Positions 1 to 9,436 are shown, counted from the first letter of the stretch. The stretch is 64,000 bases of DNA from an uncultured Acidobacteriota bacterium (GCA_902826795.1 CADEGD010000020.1:1-64000); one strand, 5' to 3'. The notes: generated from the letters alone by a model not told the origin. Made by a program: numbers and translations.

Positions 1-162
1 TCTCGTCATTGACTTTATCCCTTAGGGTGAAGTGCGGCGGGTGCAAAGCAGTTCCCGCCAGCTATAACTTTAACATTATGAAAATCCAATGTGAATAAGT
101 TGTAGCGAGATTGTTCCAGCATAATTCAGAAAGTGGAATTTAGAATGTAGAATGCTCGGGTG

Positions 163-648
163 ATGCGGAGGCTTGGTGAAAGTTCGGGGATCGAGCGGCT
201 GGCGGCTATACGCGATGAGTTTCGTTGGGATATCGCTGAGCGATTCGAGCACCGTGCGAAGACGTGTTCGAGTTGCGAAACGCCGGGTGCGTGCTGTTTA
301 GACGAGCATTTCGTGAACGTACGCATTAACCGGTTGGAAGCGTCGGCGATCAGGAAGGCGGTTGGCGAAATGCCGGATGACGTTCGATCAGCGATCGGTG
401 CAAGGCTTGAACGGATCGACCACGACGCTGAGTTTTACGCGTGTCCGCTCTACGAATCGGGCGTCGGATGTTTGGTTCACGAGACCGCGAAGCCGCTGCC
501 ATGCATTGCCCACGCCTGCTACGAGCGGCCCGAACATCTGCCGCCCGACGAACTGCTCTCGTCCCGTGAGCGTGAGATCGACCGACTTAGCCGACAAGTT
601 TACGGCCGAGGCGAACCGCTGCGGCCGATCCATACGGCTTTGCGTTAG
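163..648 (+). CDS. YkgJ-like cysteine-cluster protein
   Basis: A protein of 161 residues with eight cysteines placed as in the YkgJ/CxxCxxxxCC family, which is thought to bind zinc or iron. The cluster is C35, C38, C44, C45 followed by C94, C103, C114 and C119, so all expected metal ligands are present. No signal peptide or membrane segment is visible, so it is probably cytoplasmic. The start is either ATG at 163 or the overlapping GTG at 160; neither has a strong ribosome binding site. It converges with the membrane-protein gene that follows, and the two overlap by a few bases. The exact function of this family is unknown. Confidence 0.8.
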   Translation: MRRLGESSGIERLAAIRDEFRWDIAERFEHRAKTCSSCETPGACCLDEHFVNVRINRLEASAIRKAVGEMPDDVRSAIGARLERIDHDAEFYACPLYESGVGCLVHETAKPLPCIAHACYERPEHLPPDELLSSREREIDRLSRQVYGRGEPLRPIHTALR

Positions 649-1052
649 GCTATTTGCTTAACTCTTCCGCCGAAGACCGTCACGGGAATAAGCATCAAAA
701 GAAAGACCGCGTGATACCAGACGGGCAAATAATTCCACACCATGATCTGGACCAACAGTCCAAACGCCAAGAGCAGCACGCCAAGAGCAAGCGGAGCTTT
801 ACGATTTTCACCGGCAATGAACGCTGCGAGAAAGCCCGCCATTACCGATATGATCGCCGCGCGAACGAGATGCATGATCAGAATTGTGGTGTTGGGTGTG
901 AACGGCTGTTCGACGCCGACCGCAAACTCGAACTCCGTTTGATGTGCGCCATACCATCCGGGTGAGGCCATCATCAACACCTGATCGCTGCCAAGCCAAA
1001 GTACTGTCCAGGCAACGAACCCTAGGACCACTCCAAGAACGATCTTCAGCAT
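645..1052 (-). CDS. Small integral membrane protein
   Basis: A 135-residue protein with about four hydrophobic segments (near residues 2-20, 58-80, 86-106 and 111-128). The first segment could be an uncleaved signal anchor. I do not recognise a family with certainty. The gene converges on the YkgJ-like gene and stands 112 bases from sppA, which reads in the same direction. Coding is supported by a long frame and a clean ATG start. Confidence 0.7.
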   Translation of the reverse strand: MLKIVLGVVLGFVAWTVLWLGSDQVLMMASPGWYGAHQTEFEFAVGVEQPFTPNTTILIMHLVRAAIISVMAGFLAAFIAGENRKAPLALGVLLLAFGLLVQIMVWNYLPVWYHAVFLLMLIPVTVFGGRVKQIA

Positions 1053-1164
1053 ATATTCTCCAGATTGTTGAAAATTCGCGAAGGGTAAAACTGGCGGAAG
1101 TATAGGTCAAATGAAAAAGGCGGGCAAGCCGCCTTTCTGCTCAATTTCAGCACTGCCTCGGTTC

Positions 1165-2970
1165 TTACTTTATCTCCAACTCAAAAGGCAGCATGAACAT
1201 GGCTTCGCCGTTGTGCATGCGGTCCATTAGTTCGGCGTAGCGGAAGGCTTTTCGCATTTCGGCGGGCATGGCCTGGACGAGAGCTTTCTTGGCTTCGGCT
1301 TCTTTCACGGTCGCTGTGATCTCAGCATCTTCATTGCCGCCGAACCATTGCTCGAAGAATGGTTTCGGGGCGGGCAGAACAACGCGGCGGACATCTTTGT
1401 CGGCGGGAAGATTCGCAAGCTGCTTGGCGATGTCGATCGCCTTTTCGAGTCCGCCAAATTCGTCGATCAGGCCGTTCTCTTTTGCCTGAGCTCCGGTCCA
1501 TACGCGGCCCTGGCCTAGGCTATTCGCTTTTTCGGCATCCATATTACGGCCTTTGGCAACCTTAGGCAGAAAATTGTTGAAATAGATGCCGTTGGTCTGC
1601 TCTTCCATTTTGGCGCGTTCCTCGGGCGTCCACTTTTCGCTCTCGCGAAAGATGCCCGCGTTCTTGCCGCGAAGGGTGTATTCGTTCGTGATCCCGAGCC
1701 AATCGTAGAAGCCTTTTACGACCGGCTTGCCCATAAAGACGCCGATCGAACCGGTGATCGTTGTTGGTTCGGCGACGATCTTGTTGGCGTTGGTCGAGAT
1801 GTAATATCCGCCGGACGCGGCGACATCGCCCATCGAGACTACGACGGGTTTCTTCGCCTTGGCATTCTCGATGGCGTACCACATCAGGTCGGACGCGAGT
1901 GCGGAACCACCGGGCGAATCGACGCGAAGGACGATCGCTTTGATCGACGTATCGTTAGCGGCATCGTTGACGGCCTTCACGACCGTGTCAGAGCCGACCA
2001 TCTGTCCGCCAAACGCGCTGTCGCTAGAACTTCCGGTCGAGATCGCACCGGACGCAAAGATAACAGCTACTCGCTCGCCATTGTTGAGCCCGAGCGAATC
2101 GGATGGAATGTCGCGATATTGCGACGCGCGGATCGTGCGCACCTTGTCGCCCTCTTTATAGCCGAGAGCCTTGCGAAATTCTTCGTAAACCTGTTCTTCG
2201 TAAAGAGCTCCGTCGATCAGGCCCTGATCCTTCGCCTGCGTTGCGCTGTACGGCGCGTTGTCGATAATGGCGGCGACGTCGGTGACGTTCTTCTTGCGTG
2301 TCTCGGCGATCGCCCCGGTAAACTTCCCCCAATATTCATCAAGGACGGCGTTGATAACTTCGCGTTGGCCTTCGCCCATTTCTTTCTTTGTATATTGATC
2401 AGGCGCGTTCTTATACTTCGGACCGATCTGGATGACCTCGGCTTCGATGCCGAGCTTATCGAGCGAGCCTTTATAGAACATCGCTTCGGCGGCGAACCCG
2501 TTTACATAAAGATCGCCCGGCGGCGGAAGGAACACTTTATCTGCGGCGGTCGCGATATAATATTCCTTGTTCATCCCGATCTCCATATAGGCGTAAACCG
2601 GTTTGCCGGACTGCTTGAAATCGGCGATGGCTTCGCGGAGCTCGTATGCCTTGCCCCAGCCGATTCCGGGGAAGTTGATGTCGAGCATCAGGCCGCCGAC
2701 TCGCTTATCGACCTTGGCTTTTCGCAGTTGCGTGAGCAGGGAACTGAACGATTGCTGCTGCCCGATGCCGAGCGCTTTGCCGAGTTCGTCTTCGGGGACG
2801 TAGTCAGGAAGCGAGCCGGAAACGTTCAGCACGAGCACGGCGTTCTCAGGCACGCTGGGACGCCCGAGCGTATCCGCAAGTAGAAACAGGCCGATGAGTC
2901 CAACAATTACAAGAGCGACAATAATGCCGCCGACGATTAGAAAGATCTTTGTTCCCTTTGAAGTTGCCAT
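1165..2970 (-). CDS. sppA: Signal peptide peptidase SppA, 67-kDa type
   Basis: A 601-residue serine protease of the S49 family that cleaves leftover signal peptides in the inner membrane. Residues 9-31 form the membrane anchor. The long double-domain form is seen: the N-terminal repeat has the motif IGPKYKNAPD, whose K187 matches the general-base lysine (K209) of the E. coli enzyme, and the C-terminal repeat has GDVAASGGYY, whose S386 is the nucleophile. Length matches the tandem type (E. coli 618). It stands alone with its own start ATG at 2970; the methyltransferase upstream is separated by a palindromic repeat. Confidence 0.95.
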   Translation of the reverse strand: MATSKGTKIFLIVGGIIVALVIVGLIGLFLLADTLGRPSVPENAVLVLNVSGSLPDYVPEDELGKALGIGQQQSFSSLLTQLRKAKVDKRVGGLMLDINFPGIGWGKAYELREAIADFKQSGKPVYAYMEIGMNKEYYIATAADKVFLPPPGDLYVNGFAAEAMFYKGSLDKLGIEAEVIQIGPKYKNAPDQYTKKEMGEGQREVINAVLDEYWGKFTGAIAETRKKNVTDVAAIIDNAPYSATQAKDQGLIDGALYEEQVYEEFRKALGYKEGDKVRTIRASQYRDIPSDSLGLNNGERVAVIFASGAISTGSSSDSAFGGQMVGSDTVVKAVNDAANDTSIKAIVLRVDSPGGSALASDLMWYAIENAKAKKPVVVSMGDVAASGGYYISTNANKIVAEPTTITGSIGVFMGKPVVKGFYDWLGITNEYTLRGKNAGIFRESEKWTPEERAKMEEQTNGIYFNNFLPKVAKGRNMDAEKANSLGQGRVWTGAQAKENGLIDEFGGLEKAIDIAKQLANLPADKDVRRVVLPAPKPFFEQWFGGNEDAEITATVKEAEAKKALVQAMPAEMRKAFRYAELMDRMHNGEAMFMLPFELEIK

Positions 2971-3082
2971 TGCTTTTCAATTATACGTGCGCGACCGCCG
3001 AAATTACCCGTAAATAAATACGAATAATGGAACGGAAAGTTTTGTTTCATTTGGTGCTGTCGCTTCGGATTGCATTTCGTGT

Positions 3083-3136
3083 CTTTCGTGTTTTTCGTGG
3101 ATAGGCTCCGGAGATTATCCACGAAAGACACGAAAG
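3083..3136. repeat. Palindromic intergenic repeat (family A variant)
   Basis: Two 21-base arms, 3083-3103 and 3116-3136, are reverse complements with one mismatch and a 12-base spacer. The arms are built on the word CACGAAAGACACGAAAG. Similar purine-rich CACAGAAAACACAG words occur at 13558, 25901 and 43359. There is no T-run typical of an intrinsic terminator next to it. It lies between sppA and the methyltransferase gene, close to the 3' end of the latter. Confidence 0.75.
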
Positions 3137-3159
3137 AAGAAACAAGGCATAAGACGAAT

Positions 3160-3744
3160 TCAAACTTCGCAAACAATGAGGTTTACGATGGTGCCGAGTT
3201 TCTTGCGGACCTCGACGATCTTCAGTCCGGAGTCGGCGGCGAGCTTGGCGGTTTCGCGATTGAAGTGGTCGTCAGCGAGGGCGAGAGTTGCTTTATTTAT
3301 TAAATCGAAGACCGGGCCGAGGATGCCTTCGGGGCGAACGTGTTCGAGCAGGACGATCCGGCCGCCGGGTTTGATGACGCGTTTTAGCTCTTTGAACGCG
3401 AGCGTCGGCTCGGGGATCGAGCAGAAGACGAGTGTTGCGAACGCCGCATCGAACTCATCGACCCCGAAAGGCAAACTTTGGGCGTCGGCTTGAATCAGAT
3501 GATTTTCGCGACGTTTGGTTTCGGCGATCTCAAGCATTCGTATCGAGATCTCGCTTGAGACTGAGCGTTTGCATTCGGGATAGAATTCGAAGTTTGCTCC
3601 GGCACCGCAGCCGATCTCGAGGATGTTTGCGTTCGTCGGAAGCAGATCGATAACTTCTTGCCGCCATCGACGAAGCCCGAGCCGTTCGAGCGGCGCGAAA
3701 GCCCGGTCGTAGTTCGCGGCGAATTTGTCGTAGACGGCGGGCAT
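3160..3744 (-). CDS. Class I SAM-dependent methyltransferase
   Basis: A 194-residue methyltransferase of the type 11 family. Motif I is ILEIGCGAGANFEFY (residues about 41-55), the acidic end of motif II and the motif IQADAQSLPF follow, and the post-motif KELKRVIKPGGRIVLLEHV is typical of UbiE/phospholipid methyltransferase-like enzymes. The substrate cannot be read from the sequence; a small-molecule, quinone or lipid acceptor is plausible. The start ATG at 3744 gives the usual N-terminal xxYDxFAxxYD motif. It reads in the same direction as sppA and away from the regulator gene at 3906. Confidence 0.85.
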   Translation of the reverse strand: MPAVYDKFAANYDRAFAPLERLGLRRWRQEVIDLLPTNANILEIGCGAGANFEFYPECKRSVSSEISIRMLEIAETKRRENHLIQADAQSLPFGVDEFDAAFATLVFCSIPEPTLAFKELKRVIKPGGRIVLLEHVRPEGILGPVFDLINKATLALADDHFNRETAKLAADSGLKIVEVRKKLGTIVNLIVCEV

Positions 3745-3771
3745 AACGATAGTCTATCAATCACGATGCGA

Positions 3772-3836
3772 AAGCCCGCACGATAGATAGAGCGGCACGG
3801 TGAAGTTGGATTCCGCCCTTACTGACGTGCGGGCTT
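3772..3836. repeat. Palindromic repeat upstream of the NtrC-type gene
   Basis: The arms AAGCCCGCAC (3772-3781) and GTGCGGGCTT (3827-3836) are perfect reverse complements around a 45-base spacer. It sits between the divergent methyltransferase and regulator genes. A further short element, CACCCGCTACCGCAGGTGG, follows at about 3870-3888 just before the regulator start; both look like members of dispersed repeat families, though only one copy of each was seen here. Confidence 0.6.
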
Positions 3837-3849
3837 ATGCATAAGTGTC

Positions 3850-3855
3850 TATAAT
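3850..3855 (+). promoter_or_regulatory. Possible -10 box of the NtrC-type regulator gene
   Basis: A perfect TATAAT lies 50 bases upstream of the ATG at 3906. No convincing -35 hexamer stands 16-18 bases upstream. The transcript would begin near 3862 and carry a short leader containing a repeat-like element. Confidence 0.35.
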
Positions 3856-3905
3856 CTAGAATTTTGATTCACACCCGCTACCGCAGGTGGTAGTGACGAG
3901 TTTCT

Positions 3906-5321
3906 ATGGCGAAGAAAGGTTCGGTCCTGATATGTGACGACGAAGAGATAATGCGCGACGTGTTGGAGACAATCCTCACGGCGGCGGGTTACAGGGTCGA
4001 ACTTGCCAAGACGGGCGAGGAAGCGCTCGAGCTTTATTCGCGAAAGCCATTTGAGGTCGTCCTGATGGACGTTTCGATGCCCGGTATGGGCGGGCTGACC
4101 GCGCTCGAAGAGATGCTGAAGGTCGACCCGGACGCGGTGATCATAATGATCACGGCTTACGCGACGTTCGACACGGCGATCTCGGCTTGGGAGAAAGGAG
4201 CCCACGGCGTGATCCGCAAGCCGTTTCAGAACGATCAGATACTCGCGTTCGTGTCGAAAGGCATCCGTCGCCGCCGCAACGAGCAAGAACGCCAGACGCT
4301 GCGACAGGTGATGTCGAAATCGGTATCGCGTGACGCCATCGTCGGCCGGTCGGACAAGATGGAAGACATCTTCCGGCTGGTGGAACGCGTTGCTCCGGCT
4401 CGCTCGACGGTTCTCATTCAGGGCGAAAGCGGAACGGGTAAAGAGTTGGTGGCAAAGGCGATCCACGAGGCGAGCCCGCGAGCCGATAAGCCATTCGTCG
4501 CGGTGAACTGTTCGAACATCCCGTCAGAACTGCTTGAATCGGAACTCTTCGGACACACAAAGGGTGCGTTTACAGGCGCGATCGCATCGAAGAAAGGACT
4601 GTTCGAGGTGGCGGATACCGGTTCGATCTTCCTTGACGAGATCGGTGACCTGCGGCCAGAGATGCAGGTGCGTCTACTGCGTGTGATACAAGAGCGCGAG
4701 TTTACTCCGATAGGAGAGACGCAGCCGACGAAGGTCGATGTCCGCATCATCGCCGCGACGAATGTCGATCTGAAGGAAGCGGTGAAGTCGGGTACGTTTC
4801 GCGAAGATCTTTACTTCCGACTTTCCGTTGTGCCGATCGAACTGCCGCCGCTTCGCCAACGCAAGGAAGACATCTTGCCGCTCGCTCAGCATTTCATTCG
4901 AAAGTATAACGAAGAAAACGGTCGCGTTGTCTCCGAGAGTTTCAGTGCGGAAGTGTTGTCGCTGCTTGAGAATTATTACTATCCCGGTAACGTCCGCGAG
5001 CTTGAGAATATAATCGAACGCGCCGTCGTGATCGCCGCGACCGACGAGATCACCGTCGATTGCCTGCGCCCGGAAGTCCGCGACCCTGCCCTGGCCTTCG
5101 AGATGGTCAAGAAGGCCGAAGGTTCATCCTCAGAGATCGACATCGCCCGCGGCGTGAATTTCTACGACGAAGTGAAGCGCTTCGAGATCGACCTCATCCG
5201 CCGAGCCCTCGACCAAACCGCCGGCCACCAATCCCGCGCCGCCCAACTCCTCGGCCTCAACGCCACCACCCTCAACTCCAAGATCAAAGCCTACAACATC
5301 ATCCCCAGAGACAACGGCTGA
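3906..5321 (+). CDS. Sigma54-dependent response regulator, NtrC family
   Basis: A 471-residue three-domain activator. Residues 5-120 are a receiver domain with the acidic pocket DD at 11-12, phosphoacceptor D55 and the conserved lysine of RKPF. Residues about 140-380 are the AAA+ domain with Walker A GESGTGKE, the sigma54-contact loop GAFTGA and Walker B-type SIFLDEIGD. The C-terminus carries a Fis-type helix-turn-helix (TAGHQSRAAQLLGLNATTL). It should activate sigma54 RNA polymerase when phosphorylated. No kinase gene is adjacent. The next gene downstream has a sigma54-type promoter, making it a likely target. The last 250 bases are unusually C-rich in third positions compared with the rest of the gene. 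Confidence 0.95.
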   Translation: MAKKGSVLICDDEEIMRDVLETILTAAGYRVELAKTGEEALELYSRKPFEVVLMDVSMPGMGGLTALEEMLKVDPDAVIIMITAYATFDTAISAWEKGAHGVIRKPFQNDQILAFVSKGIRRRRNEQERQTLRQVMSKSVSRDAIVGRSDKMEDIFRLVERVAPARSTVLIQGESGTGKELVAKAIHEASPRADKPFVAVNCSNIPSELLESELFGHTKGAFTGAIASKKGLFEVADTGSIFLDEIGDLRPEMQVRLLRVIQEREFTPIGETQPTKVDVRIIAATNVDLKEAVKSGTFREDLYFRLSVVPIELPPLRQRKEDILPLAQHFIRKYNEENGRVVSESFSAEVLSLLENYYYPGNVRELENIIERAVVIAATDEITVDCLRPEVRDPALAFEMVKKAEGSSSEIDIARGVNFYDEVKRFEIDLIRRALDQTAGHQSRAAQLLGLNATTLNSKIKAYNIIPRDNG

Positions 5322-5369
5322 CCATTCGCTGCGAAAATTCATAAATTCGGACTTTTTTACAAGGATTCG

Positions 5370-5386
5370 GAATTCAGACTGAATTC
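5370..5386. promoter_or_regulatory. 17-base perfect palindrome, candidate activator site
   Basis: GAATTCAG, a central A, and CTGAATTC form a perfect inverted repeat 49 bases downstream of the regulator gene and about 49 bases before the -24 element at 5435. Fis-type DNA-binding domains recognise such dyads, so it could be an upstream activating sequence. It is not followed by a T-run, which argues against a terminator. Confidence 0.45.
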
Positions 5387-5389
5387 TTG

Positions 5390-5425
5390 AAGAGTAAAGT
5401 GTTGCTAAACATACACTTAACTCTT
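5390..5425. promoter_or_regulatory. Inverted repeat next to the sigma54 promoter
   Basis: The 13-base arms AAGAGTAAAGTGT (5390-5402) and ACACTTAACTCTT (5413-5425) pair with a single mismatch around a 10-base loop. The element ends 9 bases before the -24 box. It may be a second activator or repressor site, or a weak hairpin ending the regulator transcript. Confidence 0.45.
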
Positions 5426-5434
5426 CCGTGGGGA

Positions 5435-5449
5435 TGGCATCTTACTTGC
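5435..5449 (+). promoter_or_regulatory. Sigma54 (-24/-12) promoter of the receptor gene
   Basis: The sequence TGGCATCTTACTTGCC keeps the invariant GG and GC and has exactly the six-base spacing between TGGCA (5435-5439) and TTGC (5446-5449) expected for RpoN promoters. The only departure from the -24 core is T for C. Transcription would start near 5461, giving a leader of about 80 bases before the ATG at 5543. The preceding gene encodes a sigma54 activator. Confidence 0.75.
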
Positions 5450-5542
5450 CTTACTGATAGGTTGACGAAAACCCCGAAGACCTATTTTTAACCCTAGAAA
5501 AGGCCGATAAGACGGCCACGAAATTACCTGAGGAGTGTTTTT

Positions 5543-8500
5543 ATGAAAAGATTGCTTTTCGTTTTGGCAATGATCTCATCATTCGCCTTTACGATTGCCG
5601 CACAAACGCCTACGGGCCGTTTGATCGGCACAGTGTCCGGTCCAGATGGCGTTCTGCCTGGGGCGACCGTAACCGTTAAATTCAACCAGACTGGTCGAAC
5701 GCAGACGGTGACGACTGGTTCAGAGGGAGATTTCACCGTACCTTCCTTGGAGCCCGGATTGTATACCGTCAACATTACCGCGCAAGGCTTCAAAGCCTTC
5801 GTCGCCAATGAGTTGAAAATCGACATCGGGCGTGATTACAACCTGACACCAACACTGGAGATCGGGAATGTACAGGAAGTGGTCGAAGTGACTGCAGGAG
5901 CGGATGTGATCACGTCGAATTCCGCCCAAGTTACGAATGTGGTCAGTCCTCAACAAATACTTTCTCTACCGCTGATTACCCGCGACCCGCTTAATTTGAC
6001 GACATTGCAGGCCGGCACAGCGAGCAACGCCTTCCAAGGAACTTCCATCAACGGAATGAGAACGACGTTGACAAACATTACGCGAGACGGCATTAGCATT
6101 AACGATCAGTTCATCCGAGCAAATGCCACCGACTTCGCTCCCGGTCGCCCCTCAGTAGACGACACCGGCGAATTCACAATTTCAACCACTAATCAGGAGG
6201 CTGACCTAGGGTCTGGCGGTGCTCAGATTATCTTAGTGACACCTCGCGGCCAGAGTGAGTTTCGCGGGGCGCTTTTTGCCTATAACCGTAACTCATATTT
6301 CTCGGCCAATAACTTTTTTAACAATCGTACGGGAGTTGCCAGACCTTTCCGCAACCGAAATCAGTACGGCGGAAAGATCGGCGGTCCGATGCCCATTCCT
6401 GCGTTTGGCGAGGGAACACCTTTGTTTTGGAAAGATAAGGGCTTTTTCTTTTTCGCGTATGAAGGGATCAAGGACCCGCTTTCGCAACGTTACACGCGAC
6501 CAATTTTCACCTCTGGCGCAAGGGGCGGTACATTTCAGTTCAACCGAGCAATTGCCGGTTCCCCAATTAACAGCGGTGGTGTTTCGTGCCCATCTGGCGA
6601 CGTTAACAGCATTTGCACCGTTTCTAACATCCTGACTTTTGCTCAGTCTCAAGGGTTCGTTGGCATTCCGTCGACGGTTGACCCGATAATTCAGTCTCTT
6701 GTGCTTGACCCAATGCCGACGGCAGGCAACACGACGGGAATCGGAGACGGCTTAAATACGACGGGCTATGCACTCAACCGGAGATTCGACACGACACGAA
6801 AGACTTACACGACCCGTATAGATATCGACGCAACAGCAAAGGATTCTATCAACTGGGTCTACAGCTGGAACAAAGAAAACGTTTTGCGGCCGGACGTTGA
6901 CACAGTTGGATTCACGGCGGATCCTGACGTGACGCAGTTCTCAAAGAACAAGACCGCCACTGTCACGTATCGGCGAATAGTATCGAGCAACATCGTTAAC
7001 GAAGCTCGGTGGGGTATCTTCACAAGTCAGGTCCCGTTCGATCGAATAAGCGAGTATCCTGCATTCTTTTTAGGCCCGCAGGGCACTACGAGTTCCACCA
7101 CCGGACTTGCCGGACTCGTTCCACAGCCAAACATATTCCTAGATCAGGGACGCAACAACAAGCTTTATTCGGCGGCCGATAACATGAACTGGATAGTTGG
7201 AAAGCATTCGCTGAAGTTTGGCGGACAGTTCCAGCTCGTTAAGGTCAACTCTTATAATGACGTGCTGATCGTTCCTAACTACGTAGTTGGAGTAACGAAC
7301 GTTAACGCGGCAACATCTACTACACTGACGCCAGGTAACTTCCCGAATCAAGGCGGGGCTGCTGGATCGATAATAGGCACCACCCAGTTGGGGACGGCTA
7401 ACGGCCTCTTGGCAATTTTGGGTGGCCTAGTTAATCAGAGAATTCAGGGCTTCAACACGACAAGTCCGACTTCGGGTTATAAGGTGGAGCGAAACCTTGC
7501 CCCGTTTCGTAATTCTAACCATGCCTTATATGTTTCGGACCGGTGGTCGATTCTGAAAGATCTGACCCTTTCCCTTGGTCTCCGATGGGAGCTGTATCCC
7601 GCACTTAGACTCAACAACGGCTTGTCGCTGGAGCCTGTTATTGCAGATCCGGACAATCCGGCTGCTTCTTTGCTTGCGGGCAATGGCAGCTTTAATGTTA
7701 TCGGAACTAACTCGGGTGAGGAGTTTACGTACTACAAAACGGATTACAATAATTTTGCTCCGTCAATTGGAGTGGCTTACTCACCCAGCTTTGAGTCGGG
7801 TTTTGGAAAGCTAATGTTTGGTAGTCCCGGCCGAAGCATAATTCGAGGCGGTTACAGTCAGATCTTCGGTAATGATTCGATCATTACTTCTCTCAACTCA
7901 ACGTTGGCCGCTAACGTGGGTTTGGGCCGCGCGTCATCGTCGGCAATTGGACCAAATGGAACAACTGCCTTAAATGATCGGCTGAGTGGCACAAACACTG
8001 CCATAAACCCGCCTGCTTTCGTGACTCCCCCACGTTCGTTCCTGCAGAATAATACGGCAACGCAAGGATTCTTTGGTGTCGCGAACGTTGTTGATCCCAA
8101 GCTGCAGATTCCAAAGACGGAGCAATACAGCATTGGCTGGCAGCGTGAATTTTGGGGTAATACGGCTTTCGAGGTCCGATATGTAGGAACTCGAGGCGAC
8201 AATCTTGCTCGCGGCGTCGACCTCAACCAGATCGACGTGGTAAGCAATGGCTTCCTTGCTGATTTCCAGCGAGCTCAAGCGAATCTGGCCTTGTCTATCG
8301 CCGCAAACGGTGGAAACGTCAACGCGTCGACCCCTTTCTGTTCTGGTGTTGTTGCCGGTTGCGTGCCGCTCACGATCTTTCAGAGTGGCGGTACGGGGTC
8401 AGCGGGAAGGCTCGCGGTAGGATCGGGTGTTACTCTCACGGCATTCAGAACTCAGTTGCAGAATGGAACTGTCGCGGATCTTGCTCAGGCTTTCATTACC

Positions 8501-9436
8501 AACAACCTGAACAATCACCCAACAGTTGCACTACCAGGCAACACGCCCTTCGTCCGGTTCTACCAGAATCCGAATATTGGGCAGATCGAATTGTTCACAA
8601 ACGCCGGGTTTTACAGCTACAATTCGCTTCAGTTGGAGGCAAGACGCCGGTTCTCACAGGGACTATATTTCCAGGCGAACTATACGTTTTCCAAAAACCT
8701 AACGGACACCGTTGGTACTTCGCAACAGTTGTTCGAGCCGTATCTGCAGAACCAGAATCCTGAACTGGATAGGCAGCGTGCAGATTTCGATCAGACTCAT
8801 ACGTTCAATTTCAACGGCATTTATCAATTGCCGTTTGGTACCGGCAAGCCTTTCTTGGACTTTGGGTCCGGGTGGAATAAGCTTTTCGGCGGATGGGAGT
8901 TGTCGGGTCTCTGGCAGTGGTCAAGCGGGGCTCCGATCACCTTTGTAGATGCTCGCGGTACTCTAAATCGCGCAGCTCGATCTGGTCGGCAGACCGTTTC
9001 GAGTTCCCTTACGAATGACGAGATCCGTGCCCTTGGCGGTGTGTTTGAAGCGAATGGCAACATTTACTGGATAAACCCGTCGATCATCAATGCCTCGGGT
9101 CAGGCGGCGAGCGGCTATATTTATCCAGGCTTGAATAGCAACTCGGCGTTCACCGGACAAGCGTTCTTTAATGTGGCTCCGGGGCAAACTGGAACTGTTG
9201 CGAGGACGTTGTTGAGCGGTCCTCAACAGTTCAACGTAAACGCCGCACTGTTAAAGAACATTAACTTCACCGAAACCTTGAGGGTTCAGCTAAGGGCGGA
9301 AGCCTTCAACCTGTTCAATACAGTTAACTTCATTAACAATACTCAGTTCGCGGGTATCAACTCGCAAACCTTTGGTCAGATCACATCTGCAGGAGCACCG
9401 CGACAGATTCAGTTCGCTGCTCGGTTCGAGTTCTGA
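5543..9436 (+). CDS. Oar/TonB-dependent-receptor-like outer membrane protein
   Basis: A 1297-residue outer membrane protein. Residues 1-20 are a signal peptide ending IAAQ. Residues about 24-105 are a carboxypeptidase-regulatory-like beta domain, followed by a plug-like region (PQQILSLPLITRDPLNL) and a long beta-barrel rich in aromatic strands. It ends in AARFEF, the terminal Phe being the usual barrel-assembly signal. This is the architecture of the large Oar-like receptor families of Acidobacteriota, whose ligands are mostly unknown; no ligand can be named here. A ribosome binding site GAGGAG precedes the ATG by about 7 bases. A sigma54 promoter upstream suggests conditional expression, and a terminator follows. 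Confidence 0.9.
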   Translation: MKRLLFVLAMISSFAFTIAAQTPTGRLIGTVSGPDGVLPGATVTVKFNQTGRTQTVTTGSEGDFTVPSLEPGLYTVNITAQGFKAFVANELKIDIGRDYNLTPTLEIGNVQEVVEVTAGADVITSNSAQVTNVVSPQQILSLPLITRDPLNLTTLQAGTASNAFQGTSINGMRTTLTNITRDGISINDQFIRANATDFAPGRPSVDDTGEFTISTTNQEADLGSGGAQIILVTPRGQSEFRGALFAYNRNSYFSANNFFNNRTGVARPFRNRNQYGGKIGGPMPIPAFGEGTPLFWKDKGFFFFAYEGIKDPLSQRYTRPIFTSGARGGTFQFNRAIAGSPINSGGVSCPSGDVNSICTVSNILTFAQSQGFVGIPSTVDPIIQSLVLDPMPTAGNTTGIGDGLNTTGYALNRRFDTTRKTYTTRIDIDATAKDSINWVYSWNKENVLRPDVDTVGFTADPDVTQFSKNKTATVTYRRIVSSNIVNEARWGIFTSQVPFDRISEYPAFFLGPQGTTSSTTGLAGLVPQPNIFLDQGRNNKLYSAADNMNWIVGKHSLKFGGQFQLVKVNSYNDVLIVPNYVVGVTNVNAATSTTLTPGNFPNQGGAAGSIIGTTQLGTANGLLAILGGLVNQRIQGFNTTSPTSGYKVERNLAPFRNSNHALYVSDRWSILKDLTLSLGLRWELYPALRLNNGLSLEPVIADPDNPAASLLAGNGSFNVIGTNSGEEFTYYKTDYNNFAPSIGVAYSPSFESGFGKLMFGSPGRSIIRGGYSQIFGNDSIITSLNSTLAANVGLGRASSSAIGPNGTTALNDRLSGTNTAINPPAFVTPPRSFLQNNTATQGFFGVANVVDPKLQIPKTEQYSIGWQREFWGNTAFEVRYVGTRGDNLARGVDLNQIDVVSNGFLADFQRAQANLALSIAANGGNVNASTPFCSGVVAGCVPLTIFQSGGTGSAGRLAVGSGVTLTAFRTQLQNGTVADLAQAFITNNLNNHPTVALPGNTPFVRFYQNPNIGQIELFTNAGFYSYNSLQLEARRRFSQGLYFQANYTFSKNLTDTVGTSQQLFEPYLQNQNPELDRQRADFDQTHTFNFNGIYQLPFGTGKPFLDFGSGWNKLFGGWELSGLWQWSSGAPITFVDARGTLNRAARSGRQTVSSSLTNDEIRALGGVFEANGNIYWINPSIINASGQAASGYIYPGLNSNSAFTGQAFFNVAPGQTGTVARTLLSGPQQFNVNAALLKNINFTETLRVQLRAEAFNLFNTVNFINNTQFAGINSQTFGQITSAGAPRQIQFAARFEF

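Noticed and set aside
3083-3136. Intrinsic terminator between sppA and the methyltransferase
   Set aside because: The hairpin arms are long but lack a following T-run and match a dispersed repeat pattern.
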